From an uncultured Pelagibacteraceae bacterium (lineage in GTDB: Bacteria; Pseudomonadota; Alphaproteobacteria; Pelagibacterales; Pelagibacteraceae), in assembly GCA_902576045.1 (NCBI GenBank), contig CACGTU010000003.1:1-64000 (forward strand): a stretch of 64,000 bases of DNA, given 5' to 3'. Positions 34,525 to 43,556 of the stretch are shown here, in pieces; the stretch's first letter is position 1, and each line of letters starts with the position of its first letter. The position numbers were made by a program, and so were the translations under genes. The notes beneath the pieces are model-generated. The model worked only from the letters and a program-made list of their open reading frames with translations, was not told the origin of the DNA and did no database searches.

Positions 34525-35786
34525 TAAGATAATCTTTTTATTCTAACTCCTATTTTTTTCAGTTTATTTTCAATCCTTTCATACCCTCTGTCTAAATGGT
34601 ATATTCTATTAATTACTGACCGCCCCTTTGAAATAATTGCAGCTAAAACTAAAGCAACTGAAGCTCTTAAGTCACTGGACATTAACTCTGCCCCGGTAAA
34701 CTCTGTATTGCCTTCCATAGTCGCTTTGTTATCTTTTATAACTATTTTTGCGCCTAATCTTCTTAACTCAGCGACATGCATAAATCTATTTTCAAAAATA
34801 CTTTCAGTTATCGAGCTTCTTCCATTAGCTTTGCACATCAAAACCATAAACTGTGCTTGTAAATCAGTTGGAAAATTTGGATATTGTTTTGTAACTATAC
34901 TATTTATACTTTTAATTTTTTGTGGTCCTTTAATCTTTATTTCGTTTTTACTCGTCTTTATTTTTGCACCAGATCTTTTTAATAGATTTAATTCCGTCTG
35001 GATCAATTTTGGATTAAAGTTTTTAATTGTCAGATCACCTTTTGTTAAAGTTGCTGCAACACAAAAAGTTCCTGTTTCTATTCTGTCTCCCATTACAGAA
35101 TAACTGGTAGAGTTCAAAGAATTTACACCAATTATTTGACAAGTCCTTTTTCCAATCCATTTTATATTTGCACCTGCTGACTTAAGAAAATTTGTTAGAT
35201 CCTTTATTTCAGGTTCAATCGCACAATTTTTTAATGTAGTTTTTCCTTGTGCTAGAGTGGCTGCAATAATTGAATTTTCTGTTGCTCCAACACTAATTTT
35301 TGAAAATTTAATTTTTGTGCCCTTTAGTTTTCCTTTTGAACTTGCATGAATATATCCTTTTTTAATTTCGTATTTCATTCCAAGTTTTTTAAGTGCACTT
35401 AAATGAAAATTTACTGGTCTTGCTCCGATTAAGCATCCTCCTGGTAATGATGTTATGGATTTATGATATTTTGAAATTAAAGGTCCTAAAACCAATATAC
35501 CTGCTCTCATGGTTTTAACTAGCGAGTAAGAAGCAAAATAATTTTGCTTTTTTGTTTTGTAAATTTTTACAGTTTTTTTATTTTTTGAGAATTTAATTTT
35601 TGAGCCAAGAGACTTTAGAAGATTTAACATTGTATCTATATCTCTAACCCTTGGAAGATTTTCTATAACCACAGGTTTATCAAATAATAATGTTGAAGCT
35701 AAAATTGGTAATGCTGCGTTTTTTGAACCACTGATTGAGACTTGTCCCTTGACTTTACAAGGACCCGTAATCAAAAACTTGTCCAT
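34524..35786 (-). CDS. murA: UDP-N-acetylglucosamine 1-carboxyvinyltransferase
   Basis: First committed step of peptidoglycan synthesis. The 420-aa protein shows the EPSP-like fold with SISGSKNAALPILAS (17-31) and the active-site loop LPGGCLIGARPVNFHL with catalytic Cys118 (the fosfomycin-reactive position). TDLQAQFMVLMCKANG and SDLRASVALVLAA are also conserved. The start lies one base from the dcd stop, giving a dcd-murA-DUF2948-hisD-infA unit. Confidence 0.96.
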   Translation of the reverse strand: MDKFLITGPCKVKGQVSISGSKNAALPILASTLLFDKPVVIENLPRVRDIDTMLNLLKSLGSKIKFSKNKKTVKIYKTKKQNYFASYSLVKTMRAGILVLGPLISKYHKSITSLPGGCLIGARPVNFHLSALKKLGMKYEIKKGYIHASSKGKLKGTKIKFSKISVGATENSIIAATLAQGKTTLKNCAIEPEIKDLTNFLKSAGANIKWIGKRTCQIIGVNSLNSTSYSVMGDRIETGTFCVAATLTKGDLTIKNFNPKLIQTELNLLKRSGAKIKTSKNEIKIKGPQKIKSINSIVTKQYPNFPTDLQAQFMVLMCKANGRSSITESIFENRFMHVAELRRLGAKIVIKDNKATMEGNTEFTGAELMSSDLRASVALVLAAIISKGRSVINRIYHLDRGYERIENKLKKIGVRIKRLS

Positions 35787-35787
35787 T

Positions 35788-36345
35788 TTATTTTATTTTT
35801 GCGACCTGAATAGTTGTTTGACCCTGATATTTTCCGTTCTTAGATTTATATGTAGTTTCTGGTTCTGTCTCTGATTTAAAAAATAAAAACTGAGCTATTC
35901 CTTCATTAGAATAAATTTTTGCAGGATTAGGTGTTGTATTGCTTAGCTCTATAACAATATTGCCTTCAAACTCATTTTCAATTGGAGTTACATTACAAAT
36001 AATGCCAGTCCTTGCGTAAGTACTTTTTCCTACGCATATGCATAACACGTTGCTGGGAATTCTAAAATATTCAACTGTTTTTGCTAAAACAAAAGAATTA
36101 GGTGGAATTATGCAGTGGGGGCCTTTTCTTTCAATAAAATTTTCATCAGAGAAGTTTTTAGGGTCTACTAACGAACTATTTACATTTGTAAAAATTCTGT
36201 ATTCATCTGAAATTCTGACATCATAACCCATACTACTTAATCCATAAGATATTTTTCCCTCAGAAACTTGATGATCTAAAAACGGTTCGATCATATTGTG
36301 TTCTTTGCACATTTTCTTAATCCAAGTATCGGGTTGAATGGACAT
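35788..36345 (-). CDS. dcd: dCTP deaminase
   Basis: Makes dUTP from dCTP for thymidylate synthesis. The 185-aa protein has the trimeric dUTPase-like fold: [16 protein letters not shown] (31-46), [18 protein letters not shown] (about 109-126) and the catalytic-Glu segment [14 protein letters not shown] (about 130-143). C-terminal [13 protein letters not shown] is typical. It lies 2 bp downstream of the short reading frame at 36348. Confidence 0.94.
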   Translation of the reverse strand: MSIQPDTWIKKMCKEHNMIEPFLDHQVSEGKISYGLSSMGYDVRISDEYRIFTNVNSSLVDPKNFSDENFIERKGPHCIIPPNSFVLAKTVEYFRIPSNVLCICVGKSTYARTGIICNVTPIENEFEGNIVIELSNTTPNPAKIYSNEGIAQFLFFKSETEPETTYKSKNGKYQGQTTIQVAKIK

Positions 36346-36347
36346 AT

Positions 36348-36452
36348 CTATTTATTATTTTTCTTTTGTTTCTTTTGAAATATTTTTCTCTTTTTTAAAT
36401 TCTTTTTTAATGCAATTTCAAGTTTACTAAGCTTATCCTTCTTAGAATTCAT
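36348..36452 (-). CDS. Small basic protein, 34 aa
   Basis: Short frame [20 protein letters not shown] then [14 protein letters not shown]. The pattern KLExALxxNLKKRK resembles a small, widespread, uncharacterised alphaproteobacterial protein of the type LEEALRANLRRRK. It has an ATG 4 bp after the 65-aa gene and ends 2 bp before dcd, so it fits an operon. Very basic; nucleic acid binding is possible but only inferred. Confidence 0.6.
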   Translation of the reverse strand: MNSKKDKLSKLEIALKKNLKKRKIFQKKQKKNNK

Positions 36453-36456
36453 TGAA

Positions 36457-36654
36457 TTACTTTTTATCAGGATTTGTAAGATGATCTAAAGTTATAACTT
36501 GGTCTATAGGAATTGTTTTATCTTCTTCTTTTTTTACTTCTCCATGCTTAGCTTGTTTTTTAGCTCTTTTTTCAGCAAGCTTCTTTTCTCTTTTAGCTTG
36601 CTTCTCCATAGCTTTTGCGCCTCGAGTAGATTTATAGTCGTAGTGAATTCCCAT
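36457..36654 (-). CDS. Small lysine-rich protein, 65 aa
   Basis: 65 aa, starting MGIHYDYKSTRGAKAMEKQA, with a long K/E/A-rich helix (16-45) and a C-terminal IPIDQVITLDHLTNPDKK. No membrane segment or signal peptide. I recognise it only as a conserved hypothetical. It leads the series 65-aa gene, 34-aa gene, dcd, murA. Sequence is too ordered at both ends to be a chance frame. Confidence 0.7.
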   Translation of the reverse strand: MGIHYDYKSTRGAKAMEKQAKREKKLAEKRAKKQAKHGEVKKEEDKTIPIDQVITLDHLTNPDKK

Positions 36655-36751
36655 AGCATTTCCTTAAGAATAGATATAACTCATTTTTTGAAAAAATTAA
36701 GGCAATAATTTGAAAAAATTAATTTTATACACTAAATTTAAAATAGAATTA

Positions 36752-36825
36752 GCCCCTATAGTTAAATGGTATAACACATCCATGGTAAGGATGAGTTTCC
36801 AGTTCAATTCTGGGTGGGGGCACCA
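36752..36825 (+). tRNA. tRNA-Thr (GGT)
   Basis: 74 nt with encoded CCA. The acceptor GCCCCTA pairs with TGGGGGC; the anticodon stem-loop is CATCC-ATGGTAA-GGATG, anticodon GGT; the T arm is CCAG-TTCAATT-CTGG type. Its 3' end is 3 nt from the stop of the convergent membrane protein gene. Confidence 0.94.
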
Positions 36826-36828
36826 GAA

Positions 36829-37548
36829 TTATTTTGAGTAAAATTTTTTTCTTAAAAGAAATCCAATCAAAACTAAAGTTATAATTCCTATAATTGGTAA
36901 ATAGATATCTGGTGTCAAAAGTAATTGTAAAAGACTAGGTGCCTCAGAATTTTCCTCCAAAATTTTATTTAGGCCAGCGCCTAGAGAAGCTCCTACAAAC
37001 AATTGGGGCGTCATTCCAATAACTGAACCTAGAAAGAAATTTCTTATCTTAACATTAAAAATTGTAGGTAAAATATTTGATATGAAAAAAGGTATACCAC
37101 CTATAAATCTATAAATTAAAAAAAATGTAAATTCATTCTCTTTAAATTTTTCAGTTAAATTATTAAAACGAGATGAAAACTTTTCTTCAATTAAATCTTT
37201 TAAAAAATAATTAGCAAACATATACAAAAATGTTGCACCAATTGATAATCCAAAAACAATTATTAAAGTACCTAGCCATTTACCAAAGATAAAACCCCCT
37301 ACCAAAAAAACTGGGGACCCGAATCCCAATAATAAGACCCAAATAATTGTTCCTAATAGAAATAAAATACTTGATATAAAAATATTACTATTTTTAACTT
37401 GCTCTAATGTATCTCTATTGTCTCTGATTAATTCATAACTTGAGAAATCTTGAAATGAAAATTTGCTAAAAAAGAACCATAAAAAAATAGATACAATCAA
37501 AATATAAGCAGAACCTAAAAATATTTTAATTTTTTTTTCCTTATTCAT
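36829..37548 (-). CDS. TVP38/TMEM64 (DedA/SNARE-associated) family membrane protein
   Basis: 239 aa. Helices are predicted at about 8-28, 56-80, 84-114, 142-165 and 211-234. The VTT-domain features are GFGSPVFLVGGFIFGKWLGT (74-93) with its GG-x-FG motif and the later YRFIGGIPFFISNI and LGSVIGMTPQLFVGASLG. The family is thought to act in membrane lipid handling or undecaprenyl/phospholipid flipping. No operon partner; it converges on tRNA-Thr and diverges from rpmH. Confidence 0.88.
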   Translation of the reverse strand: MNKEKKIKIFLGSAYILIVSIFLWFFFSKFSFQDFSSYELIRDNRDTLEQVKNSNIFISSILFLLGTIIWVLLLGFGSPVFLVGGFIFGKWLGTLIIVFGLSIGATFLYMFANYFLKDLIEEKFSSRFNNLTEKFKENEFTFFLIYRFIGGIPFFISNILPTIFNVKIRNFFLGSVIGMTPQLFVGASLGAGLNKILEENSEAPSLLQLLLTPDIYLPIIGIITLVLIGFLLRKKFYSK

Positions 37549-37574
37549 TGAGCTCTAATTTATTAAAAATCGCT

Positions 37575-37604
37575 GTACTTATATATATTTATTTGTATAA
37601 GTAC
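37575..37604. promoter_or_regulatory. Inverted repeat in the divergent promoter region of rpmH
   Basis: GTACTTATA (37575-37583) and TATAAGTAC (37596-37604) are perfect 9-bp arms with a 12-bp spacer, placed about 27 bp upstream of the TVP38 gene and about 27 bp upstream of rpmH. AT-rich -10-like sequences lie inside it. It is a plausible operator or overlapping promoter pair; no direct evidence for a binding protein. Confidence 0.4.
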
Positions 37605-37631
37605 GTGAATTTAACAATAAATTGACTAACC

Positions 37632-37769
37632 ATGAAACGTACATATCAACCAAGTAATCGAGTTCGTAAAAAATCTGTGGGGTTCAGGGCTAAAATGAAA
37701 ACCAAAGGTGGAAGAAAAGTTCTTAAAAGAAGAAGAGCTAAAGGTAGAAAAAAGTTAACTAATGCTTAA
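37632..37769 (+). CDS. rpmH: 50S ribosomal protein L34
   Basis: 45 aa starting [20 protein letters not shown], the invariant L34 sequence, ending in the basic GRKKLTNA. The stop overlaps the rnpA start (TAATG), the classic rpmH-rnpA-yidD-yidC arrangement. Confidence 0.98.
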   Translation: MKRTYQPSNRVRKKSVGFRAKMKTKGGRKVLKRRRAKGRKKLTNA

Positions 37770-38110
37770 TGAAAAGCAAAATAGTAAGCCTTTCTAAAAA
37801 CGAAGAATTTAAATCAATCCTTAGTGGAAAAAAAATATCCAATAAATATTTAACAATTTTTTTTAAGAGATTATCTGGTAAGAACAACAAAAAATTAAAT
37901 ATTAGCTTTGTTACTAAAAAAAAAATTGGTAACGCTGTTAGTAGAAACAAAATAAAAAGAAGACTTAAAAATATTATGAATGATGCTGTGAAATCAATTA
38001 ATATAAACTTTAATTATTCATATCTTTTGATCACTCGAAAATCTGTTTTGGATGACAATTATAAAATTATAAAAGAGAAAGTTTTTCAAGATTTTGAAAA
38101 AATAAAATAA
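37769..38110 (+). CDS. rnpA: Ribonuclease P protein component
   Basis: 113-aa basic protein that with RNase P RNA matures tRNA 5' ends. It has FVTKKKIGNAVSRNKIKRRL (about 47-66), containing the RNR motif of the family. It is coupled to rpmH upstream, and its stop overlaps the yidD start by one base. It follows the normal gene order. Confidence 0.95.
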   Translation: MKSKIVSLSKNEEFKSILSGKKISNKYLTIFFKRLSGKNNKKLNISFVTKKKIGNAVSRNKIKRRLKNIMNDAVKSININFNYSYLLITRKSVLDDNYKIIKEKVFQDFEKIK

Positions 38111-38358
38111 TGAGAGTAATTAATTATATTTTTATTTTTCTAATTAAGGCTTACAAATTTTTATTAAGTCCCTTTTTTTATAATTCGTGTAAATTCCATC
38201 CAACTTGTAGCAGTTATTGTTTAGAATGTTTTGAAAAATACAATTTTATTAAAGCAATATATAAGTCGTTTCTAAGAATTTTAAGATGTAATCCATGGTT
38301 TGGCCGTGGAGGGCATGATCCTGTTGAAAAGATAAGAGGTAAAAAAATTGGACTCTAA
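38110..38358 (+). CDS. yidD: Membrane protein insertion efficiency factor YidD
   Basis: 82 aa. The family core is present: AYKFLLSPFF, CKFHPTCSSYCLECFEKY (about 27-44) and RILRCNPWFGRGGHDPV (about 57-73), with the usual conserved cysteines. Membrane-associated helper of YidC. Its last 11 bp overlap the yidC start. Confidence 0.94.
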   Translation: MRVINYIFIFLIKAYKFLLSPFFYNSCKFHPTCSSYCLECFEKYNFIKAIYKSFLRILRCNPWFGRGGHDPVEKIRGKKIGL

Positions 38359-40030
38359 AAATGTCATAGCAGCAATTTCATTGAGTGCAGCAGTAATAAT
38401 AATTTATGGATTATTTTTTGCTCCTCCACCTCCGGATCCAAAAAAAATCAATAATGAAAAAAATAATATTGTTGAATCGACGAGTGAAGCACCATCATTA
38501 GATCAAAATGTCGAGGTTTCAAAAATTTCTCGAAATGAGGCTATTGAAAATGAAGATAGAGTTCAATTTGAAAATAGTACAGTAATTGGATCAATTTCTT
38601 TAGTTGGTGCATCTATAGATGATTTAACATTTAAAAAGTACACTGATACCCTAAATGGTGATGATAATGTTATTTTGTTAAACCCAAAAAAGGTAGAGGA
38701 TGGTTATTATATTGAAACCGGATGGGCAACAGCAAACAAAAATATTAATCTTCCTAATTCTAAAACAATTTGGACAATTGAAGGAAATAATAAATTAACC
38801 CCTAATTCTCCAATAAAGCTCTCATGGACAAATGATCAAAATATTAAATTTATAAAAGATATTAGTATTGATGATCAATATTTATTTAGAGTAAACCAAA
38901 CAATAATTAATAATTCAGAAAAAACTTATAATTTTTACCCCTATGGCCAAATTATAAGAAACCTAGCACCGGAAATAATTGATTTTTTTATTCTACACGA
39001 AGGTCTTATAGGTGTATTTGATGATCAATTAGTAGAGGAAGACTATGATGATATAGAAGAAAAAAAATTTTCAATTAATGCTGATAAAGGATGGTTAGGA
39101 ATTACTGACAAGTACTGGATTACAAGTTTAATACCACAAGAAAATAGAAAATTTAGAACTGACTTTGATTATAAAAATAAGTTTAGAGCAAACTTTATTG
39201 AGACAAGTGCAACAGAAATTGGAGCTAATGAAACAAAATCTAACGAGATTAAGATTATAATAGCAGCTAAAGAGGTTGATATTATTGATGGATACGCTGA
39301 AAATCTCAATATAAGCAAATATGACCTAGCGATTGATTGGGGTTGGTTTTATTTCTTAGTTAAACCACTTTTCTTCTTAATAGACTATTTTTTCAAACTA
39401 ACTGGTAATTTTGGTATAGCAATCATTCTAATAACTATTTGTATTAGAATAGTATTTTTCCCACTTGCAAATTACTCATTTAAATCAATGGCAAAAATGA
39501 AAGTTCTACAACCTGAAATGACAAGACTAAAAGAACTTCATAAGGAAGATAAAATGAAACTCCAGCAAGAAATGATGGCATTGTATAAAAAGGAAAAAGT
39601 AAATCCAGTAAGTGGATGCCTTCCAATTTTTATACAGATACCTTTCTTCTTTGCAATTTATAAAGTTTTGTTTGTAACTTTAGAAATGAGACATCAGCCA
39701 TTTTATGGATGGATAAAAGACTTAAGCGAACGTGATCCAACTTCAATATTTAATTTATTTGGACTTATCCCATGGGACCCACCATCATTTTTACTTATTG
39801 GTGTATGGCCGTGTTTAATGGGTCTAAGTATGTATTTTCAACAAAAACTAAATCCAACTCCTCCTGATCCAATTCAGGCAAAAATATTTGCGTTCTTTCC
39901 TTTATTCCTTACAGTTATATTAGCACCTTTCCCGTCTGGCTTGGTAATTTATTGGACAATTAACAACATACTTACTATGGCACAGCAGTACGTCATAATA
40001 AAAAGAACTACTGTAAAAACTGCCCAATAA
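38348..40030 (+). CDS. yidC: Membrane protein insertase YidC
   Basis: Inner-membrane insertase/foldase. The 560 aa show an N-terminal signal-anchor (5-25), a large periplasmic beta-domain (about 60-320) and a five-helix insertase core from about 340 (ITICIRIVFFPLANYSFKSM, PIFIQIPFFFAIYKVL, PFPSGLVIYWTINNILTMAQ). The TTG at 38348 is chosen as start because it gives MDSKNVIAAISLSAA with the anchor helix intact. argB begins one base after the stop. Confidence 0.96.
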   Translation: MDSKNVIAAISLSAAVIIIYGLFFAPPPPDPKKINNEKNNIVESTSEAPSLDQNVEVSKISRNEAIENEDRVQFENSTVIGSISLVGASIDDLTFKKYTDTLNGDDNVILLNPKKVEDGYYIETGWATANKNINLPNSKTIWTIEGNNKLTPNSPIKLSWTNDQNIKFIKDISIDDQYLFRVNQTIINNSEKTYNFYPYGQIIRNLAPEIIDFFILHEGLIGVFDDQLVEEDYDDIEEKKFSINADKGWLGITDKYWITSLIPQENRKFRTDFDYKNKFRANFIETSATEIGANETKSNEIKIIIAAKEVDIIDGYAENLNISKYDLAIDWGWFYFLVKPLFFLIDYFFKLTGNFGIAIILITICIRIVFFPLANYSFKSMAKMKVLQPEMTRLKELHKEDKMKLQQEMMALYKKEKVNPVSGCLPIFIQIPFFFAIYKVLFVTLEMRHQPFYGWIKDLSERDPTSIFNLFGLIPWDPPSFLLIGVWPCLMGLSMYFQQKLNPTPPDPIQAKIFAFFPLFLTVILAPFPSGLVIYWTINNILTMAQQYVIIKRTTVKTAQ

Positions 40031-40879
40031 ATGGAATTAGAAAAAATTCTTCCTGAAAATGGACCACCAATCGATGAGGTAAATAAATATATCGAAAAAT
40101 ATAAAAATGACTTGATAGTCATTAAGTATGGGGGAAATGTTCTAATTGATAGAGATATCTTTGACAATTTTATTTCTGATTTAAGTATTTTAAATAAATT
40201 AGGTCTTTCAGCTATTGTGGTTCACGGAGGAGGTCCCAGAATCAAAAGAGAATTAGATAAATCTAATATTCAATCAAGATTCATAAGAGGGCTAAGAGTA
40301 ACTGATAAAAAAATTATAAATATTGTTGAGTCAGTTTTAATAGATTTTAATAATGATATTGTAACTTCTTTAGAAAAAAAAAATACAGAGGCAGTTTCAA
40401 TTCACACTAAAAAAGATAATATTATAGAAGTCGTGCCAGAGGCAAAAGAACTTGGTTTTGTTGGTCTACCAAGTAAAATTAATAAAAGTATTTTATTAGA
40501 TGTTATTAAACAAAATAAAATACCCATTGTTTCCCCATTGGGCTTGGATAAAAATGGTCAAACACATAATATTAATGGCGATACTGCGGCTATGGCTGTA
40601 GCAAAATCTGTTAAATCAAGAAGATTATTATTGATGACAAATGTTGATGGTGTTTTAGATAAAGAAAAAAAACTTATAGATGAGATATCCTCATCTGAAA
40701 TATTAGAGATGGTAAGAGATGAAATAGTTACTGAGGGTATGATACCTAAAATAAATGCTTGTCTAGAGGCTGTAAATAATGGAGTTACAGCAGCTGGTAT
40801 AATTAATGGCACAAAACAACATTCATGTTTATGGGAGATTTTCTCTGATAAGGGATCAGGTACATTAATACGAAAATGA
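40031..40879 (+). CDS. argB: Acetylglutamate kinase
   Basis: Second step of arginine synthesis. The 282-aa amino-acid-kinase fold has VIKYGGNVL (31-39), the substrate loop IVVHGGGPRIKRELDK (61-76) and NINGDTAAMAVAKSVKSRRLL (near 178-198), plus the C-terminal GMIPKINACLEAVNNGV. An N-terminal helix of the arginine-sensitive type is present. ATGA overlap with the next gene. Confidence 0.96.
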   Translation: MELEKILPENGPPIDEVNKYIEKYKNDLIVIKYGGNVLIDRDIFDNFISDLSILNKLGLSAIVVHGGGPRIKRELDKSNIQSRFIRGLRVTDKKIINIVESVLIDFNNDIVTSLEKKNTEAVSIHTKKDNIIEVVPEAKELGFVGLPSKINKSILLDVIKQNKIPIVSPLGLDKNGQTHNINGDTAAMAVAKSVKSRRLLLMTNVDGVLDKEKKLIDEISSSEILEMVRDEIVTEGMIPKINACLEAVNNGVTAAGIINGTKQHSCLWEIFSDKGSGTLIRK

Positions 40880-41565
40880 ATTTAAAAGAAAAAAAATATC
40901 TGCTTCTTGATCTTGATGGTGTTTGTTATGGAAAGCACAATAACTACTCTTTAGAGCGTGTATTTGGCCAAGTTTCAAAAAGGATGACACAATTTATATC
41001 TGAAAAACTTAAAATTGATAAAAATAAAGCCAAGGAACTACAAACAAATTATTTCTATAAATATAATACATCATTAAGAGGATTAATGGTCCATGATGGA
41101 ATATCACCCGATGAATTTTTATCTTACGTTCACGATATTGATTTATCGTTTATGAAAGAAGATGAAATTATGAGAAATGAGCTTCAACAATTAAATATGG
41201 AAAAATTTATCTTTACCAATGGTAGTGCTGAACATGCTGCCAATATATTAACTCACCTAGGTGTGTATGATTTATTTGGTAGAGATAAAGTTTTTGATAT
41301 TAAAGACGCTGGCTATGTACCCAAACCAGAAGCTGAAACTTTCGACTTAATGGTTAAAAAATTTGGTATAAATCCTAAAGAGACTATTTACATTGAAGAT
41401 ATAGCTAAAAATTTAAGTATAGGTCACGAACGAGGGTGCACAACTGTTTGGTTAATTAATGACGAACATTTTGGAAAAATGGATGCAGATAAAGATTTTA
41501 TTTCACACAAAATCGAAAATCTGTCTTTATTTTTAAAAGAAATAAGGTTATTAAAAAACTCATAA
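40876..41565 (+). CDS. HAD phosphatase, pyrimidine 5'-nucleotidase type
   Basis: 229 aa. HAD motif I is LLDLDGVCYG (D12, D14), motif II FTNGS, motif III Lys in YVPKPEAETF and motif IV IYIEDIAKNL. The pattern resembles the SDT1-type pyrimidine 5'-nucleotidases commonly found beside argB and dapD in alphaproteobacteria. Substrate is inferred; it could also act on other small phosphates. Confidence 0.85.
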   Translation: MNLKEKKYLLLDLDGVCYGKHNNYSLERVFGQVSKRMTQFISEKLKIDKNKAKELQTNYFYKYNTSLRGLMVHDGISPDEFLSYVHDIDLSFMKEDEIMRNELQQLNMEKFIFTNGSAEHAANILTHLGVYDLFGRDKVFDIKDAGYVPKPEAETFDLMVKKFGINPKETIYIEDIAKNLSIGHERGCTTVWLINDEHFGKMDADKDFISHKIENLSLFLKEIRLLKNS

Positions 41566-41569
41566 AATT

Positions 41570-42397
41570 ATGAGTATAGAAAACATTATAAATGAAGCTT
41601 GGGAGAAAAGAGATCACGTAAATCAAGACTCTGATCAAAATTTAAAAGACACGGTTAATCAAATTATTGACAATTTAGATAGTGGAAAAGTAAGAGTAGC
41701 TGAAAAAATAAATGGTGAATGGGTTACACATCAGCATATTAAAAAAGCTATTATGCTTAGTTTTAGAATTCATGGAATGGAGACTCTGGCAGGGCCATAT
41801 TCGAGTTGGAGAGATAAGAGTAATATTTTAAAAGGCAAAACAGCTGGCTGGGGAGATAAAGAATTTGAACAAGCTGGATTTAGGATGGTTCCAAATTCTC
41901 CTGTAAGAAAAGGATCATTCATAGGTAAGAATGTAGTTTTGATGCCATGTTTTGTTAACATTGGTGCATACATTGATACAGGAACAATGATGGACACTTT
42001 TAGTCGTGCTGGAAGCTGTTGTCAGATAGGAAAAAACTGCCATATCTCAGCAGGTAGTGGCGTTGGTGGTGTACTAGAACCAGCACAAGCATTACCAACA
42101 ATTATTGAGGACAATGTTTTCTTAGGTGCAATGTCTGAGGTGGTCGAGGGAGTTGTTGTAGGTGAGGGTTCAGTTTTAAGTATGGGAATGTACATAGGTC
42201 AATCTACTAAAATAGTGAATAGAAAAACTGGTGAAATAACATATGGAAAAATTCCACCTTATTCAGTAGTTGTCCCGGGCTCATTGCCAGATAAAAATAA
42301 TGCTTCAGCACCATCATTATATTGTGCGGTTATAATTAAACAGGTTGATGAAAAAACAAGATCAAAAACATCTATCAACGATCTTTTAAGAGAATAA
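41570..42397 (+). CDS. dapD: Tetrahydrodipicolinate N-succinyltransferase
   Basis: Succinylase branch of lysine and diaminopimelate synthesis. The 275-aa protein has an N-terminal helical domain, then left-handed beta-helix hexapeptide repeats (NVVLMPCFVNIGAYIDTG, NCHISAGSGVGGVLEP, NVFLGAMSEVVEGVVVG). FRIHGMETLAGPYSSWRDK is the conserved substrate loop. One base separates it from dapE, the next pathway enzyme but one; argD may provide the intermediate transamination. Confidence 0.96.
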   Translation: MSIENIINEAWEKRDHVNQDSDQNLKDTVNQIIDNLDSGKVRVAEKINGEWVTHQHIKKAIMLSFRIHGMETLAGPYSSWRDKSNILKGKTAGWGDKEFEQAGFRMVPNSPVRKGSFIGKNVVLMPCFVNIGAYIDTGTMMDTFSRAGSCCQIGKNCHISAGSGVGGVLEPAQALPTIIEDNVFLGAMSEVVEGVVVGEGSVLSMGMYIGQSTKIVNRKTGEITYGKIPPYSVVVPGSLPDKNNASAPSLYCAVIIKQVDEKTRSKTSINDLLRE

Positions 42398-42398
42398 A

Positions 42399-43556
42399 AT
42401 GTTTAGACTAAATGAACTTCAATTAGCTAAGGAGCTAATTAGATTTCCTTCTGTTACTCCAGTTGATGCAGGAGTAATGAGTTTCCTTGAAAAGAAATTA
42501 AAAAAACTTGGCTTTAGAACAAAAATACTTGAATTTAGGGAAAAAAACACAAAACCTGTAAAAAATCTTTACGCGAGACTTGGAAACAAAGGTCCAAATT
42601 TTTGCTATGCAGGTCATTTAGATGTGGTTCCAGCAGGAAATTTAAAAGATTGGACGGTAAATCCATTCAAACCATCCATTAAAAACGGTCATTTAATCGG
42701 TAGAGGTGCCAATGATATGAAAAGTTCTATAGCAGCATTTGTTACAGCTGTAAGCACGTTTATTCAAAAAAATAAAAAATTTAATGGCTCCATTAGTCTC
42801 CTGATCACTGGAGATGAAGAAGGTGTTGCAATTAATGGAACTAAAAAAGTCGTAGAATATTTAAAAAAGAAAAAAGAAAAAATAAATTTTTGTTTAGTTG
42901 GTGAGCCAACTAATCCAAATAAACTTGGAGAGATGATTAAAATCGGTCGAAGAGGTAGTATAACAGGGAAACTAACTGTGATTGGAGTACAAGGTCACGT
43001 TGCCTATCCAAACAGAGCAAATAATCCATCAACAGCTCTAGTCCAAATTCTAAAAGAATTAAAAGGAATTAAATTTGATAAAGGAACAAAAGATTTTCAA
43101 CCTACAAACTTAGAAATAACTAAAATTAATATTGATAATTCGGCTGACAATGTAATTCCTGGTTTAGCGTATGCAAGCTTCAATATTAGATTTAATAATA
43201 AACATTCATCTAATACGTTGAAGAGTAAAATTAATAAAATTGTTAAAAAAATTTGTAATAAAAATAAATCAAAATATAAAATTGAATATAATGTTTCTGG
43301 TGAAGCTTTCTTAACCAGTCCAAATGAGACTACCTATATGATACAAAATACAATAAAAAAAATAACAAAAATTAAACCTAAGCTGTCAACAACTGGTGGT
43401 ACATCTGATGCAAGATTTATTCGAAAGATTTCTCCATGCTTAGAATTTGGTTTGGTTGGAAAAACAATGCACAAAGTGGATGAAGTTGTTGCGCTAAAAG
43501 ATTTAAAAAAATTAACTTTAATATACTCAAATATTTTAGAAAATTATTTTAAGTGA
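42399..43556 (+). CDS. dapE: Succinyl-diaminopimelate desuccinylase
   Basis: M20 zinc peptidase-family enzyme releasing LL-diaminopimelate. The 385 aa show CYAGHLDVVPAG (69-80), GRGANDMKSSIAAF (about 100-113), the metal Glu pair in LLITGDEEGVA (about 132-142) and VGEPTNP; C-terminal GKTMHKVDE holds a metal-binding His. The stop overlaps the GTG start of the HDAC-like gene. Confidence 0.95.
   Translation: MFRLNELQLAKELIRFPSVTPVDAGVMSFLEKKLKKLGFRTKILEFREKNTKPVKNLYARLGNKGPNFCYAGHLDVVPAGNLKDWTVNPFKPSIKNGHLIGRGANDMKSSIAAFVTAVSTFIQKNKKFNGSISLLITGDEEGVAINGTKKVVEYLKKKKEKINFCLVGEPTNPNKLGEMIKIGRRGSITGKLTVIGVQGHVAYPNRANNPSTALVQILKELKGIKFDKGTKDFQPTNLEITKINIDNSADNVIPGLAYASFNIRFNNKHSSNTLKSKINKIVKKICNKNKSKYKIEYNVSGEAFLTSPNETTYMIQNTIKKITKIKPKLSTTGGTSDARFIRKISPCLEFGLVGKTMHKVDEVVALKDLKKLTLIYSNILENYFK

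Noticed and set aside
34708..35103. 131-aa plus-strand frame opposite murA
   Set aside because: Hydrophobic low-complexity shadow of the murA gene.
40020..40035. A gene such as engB between yidC and argB
   Set aside because: The yidC stop and the argB start are adjacent, so there is no room for another gene.
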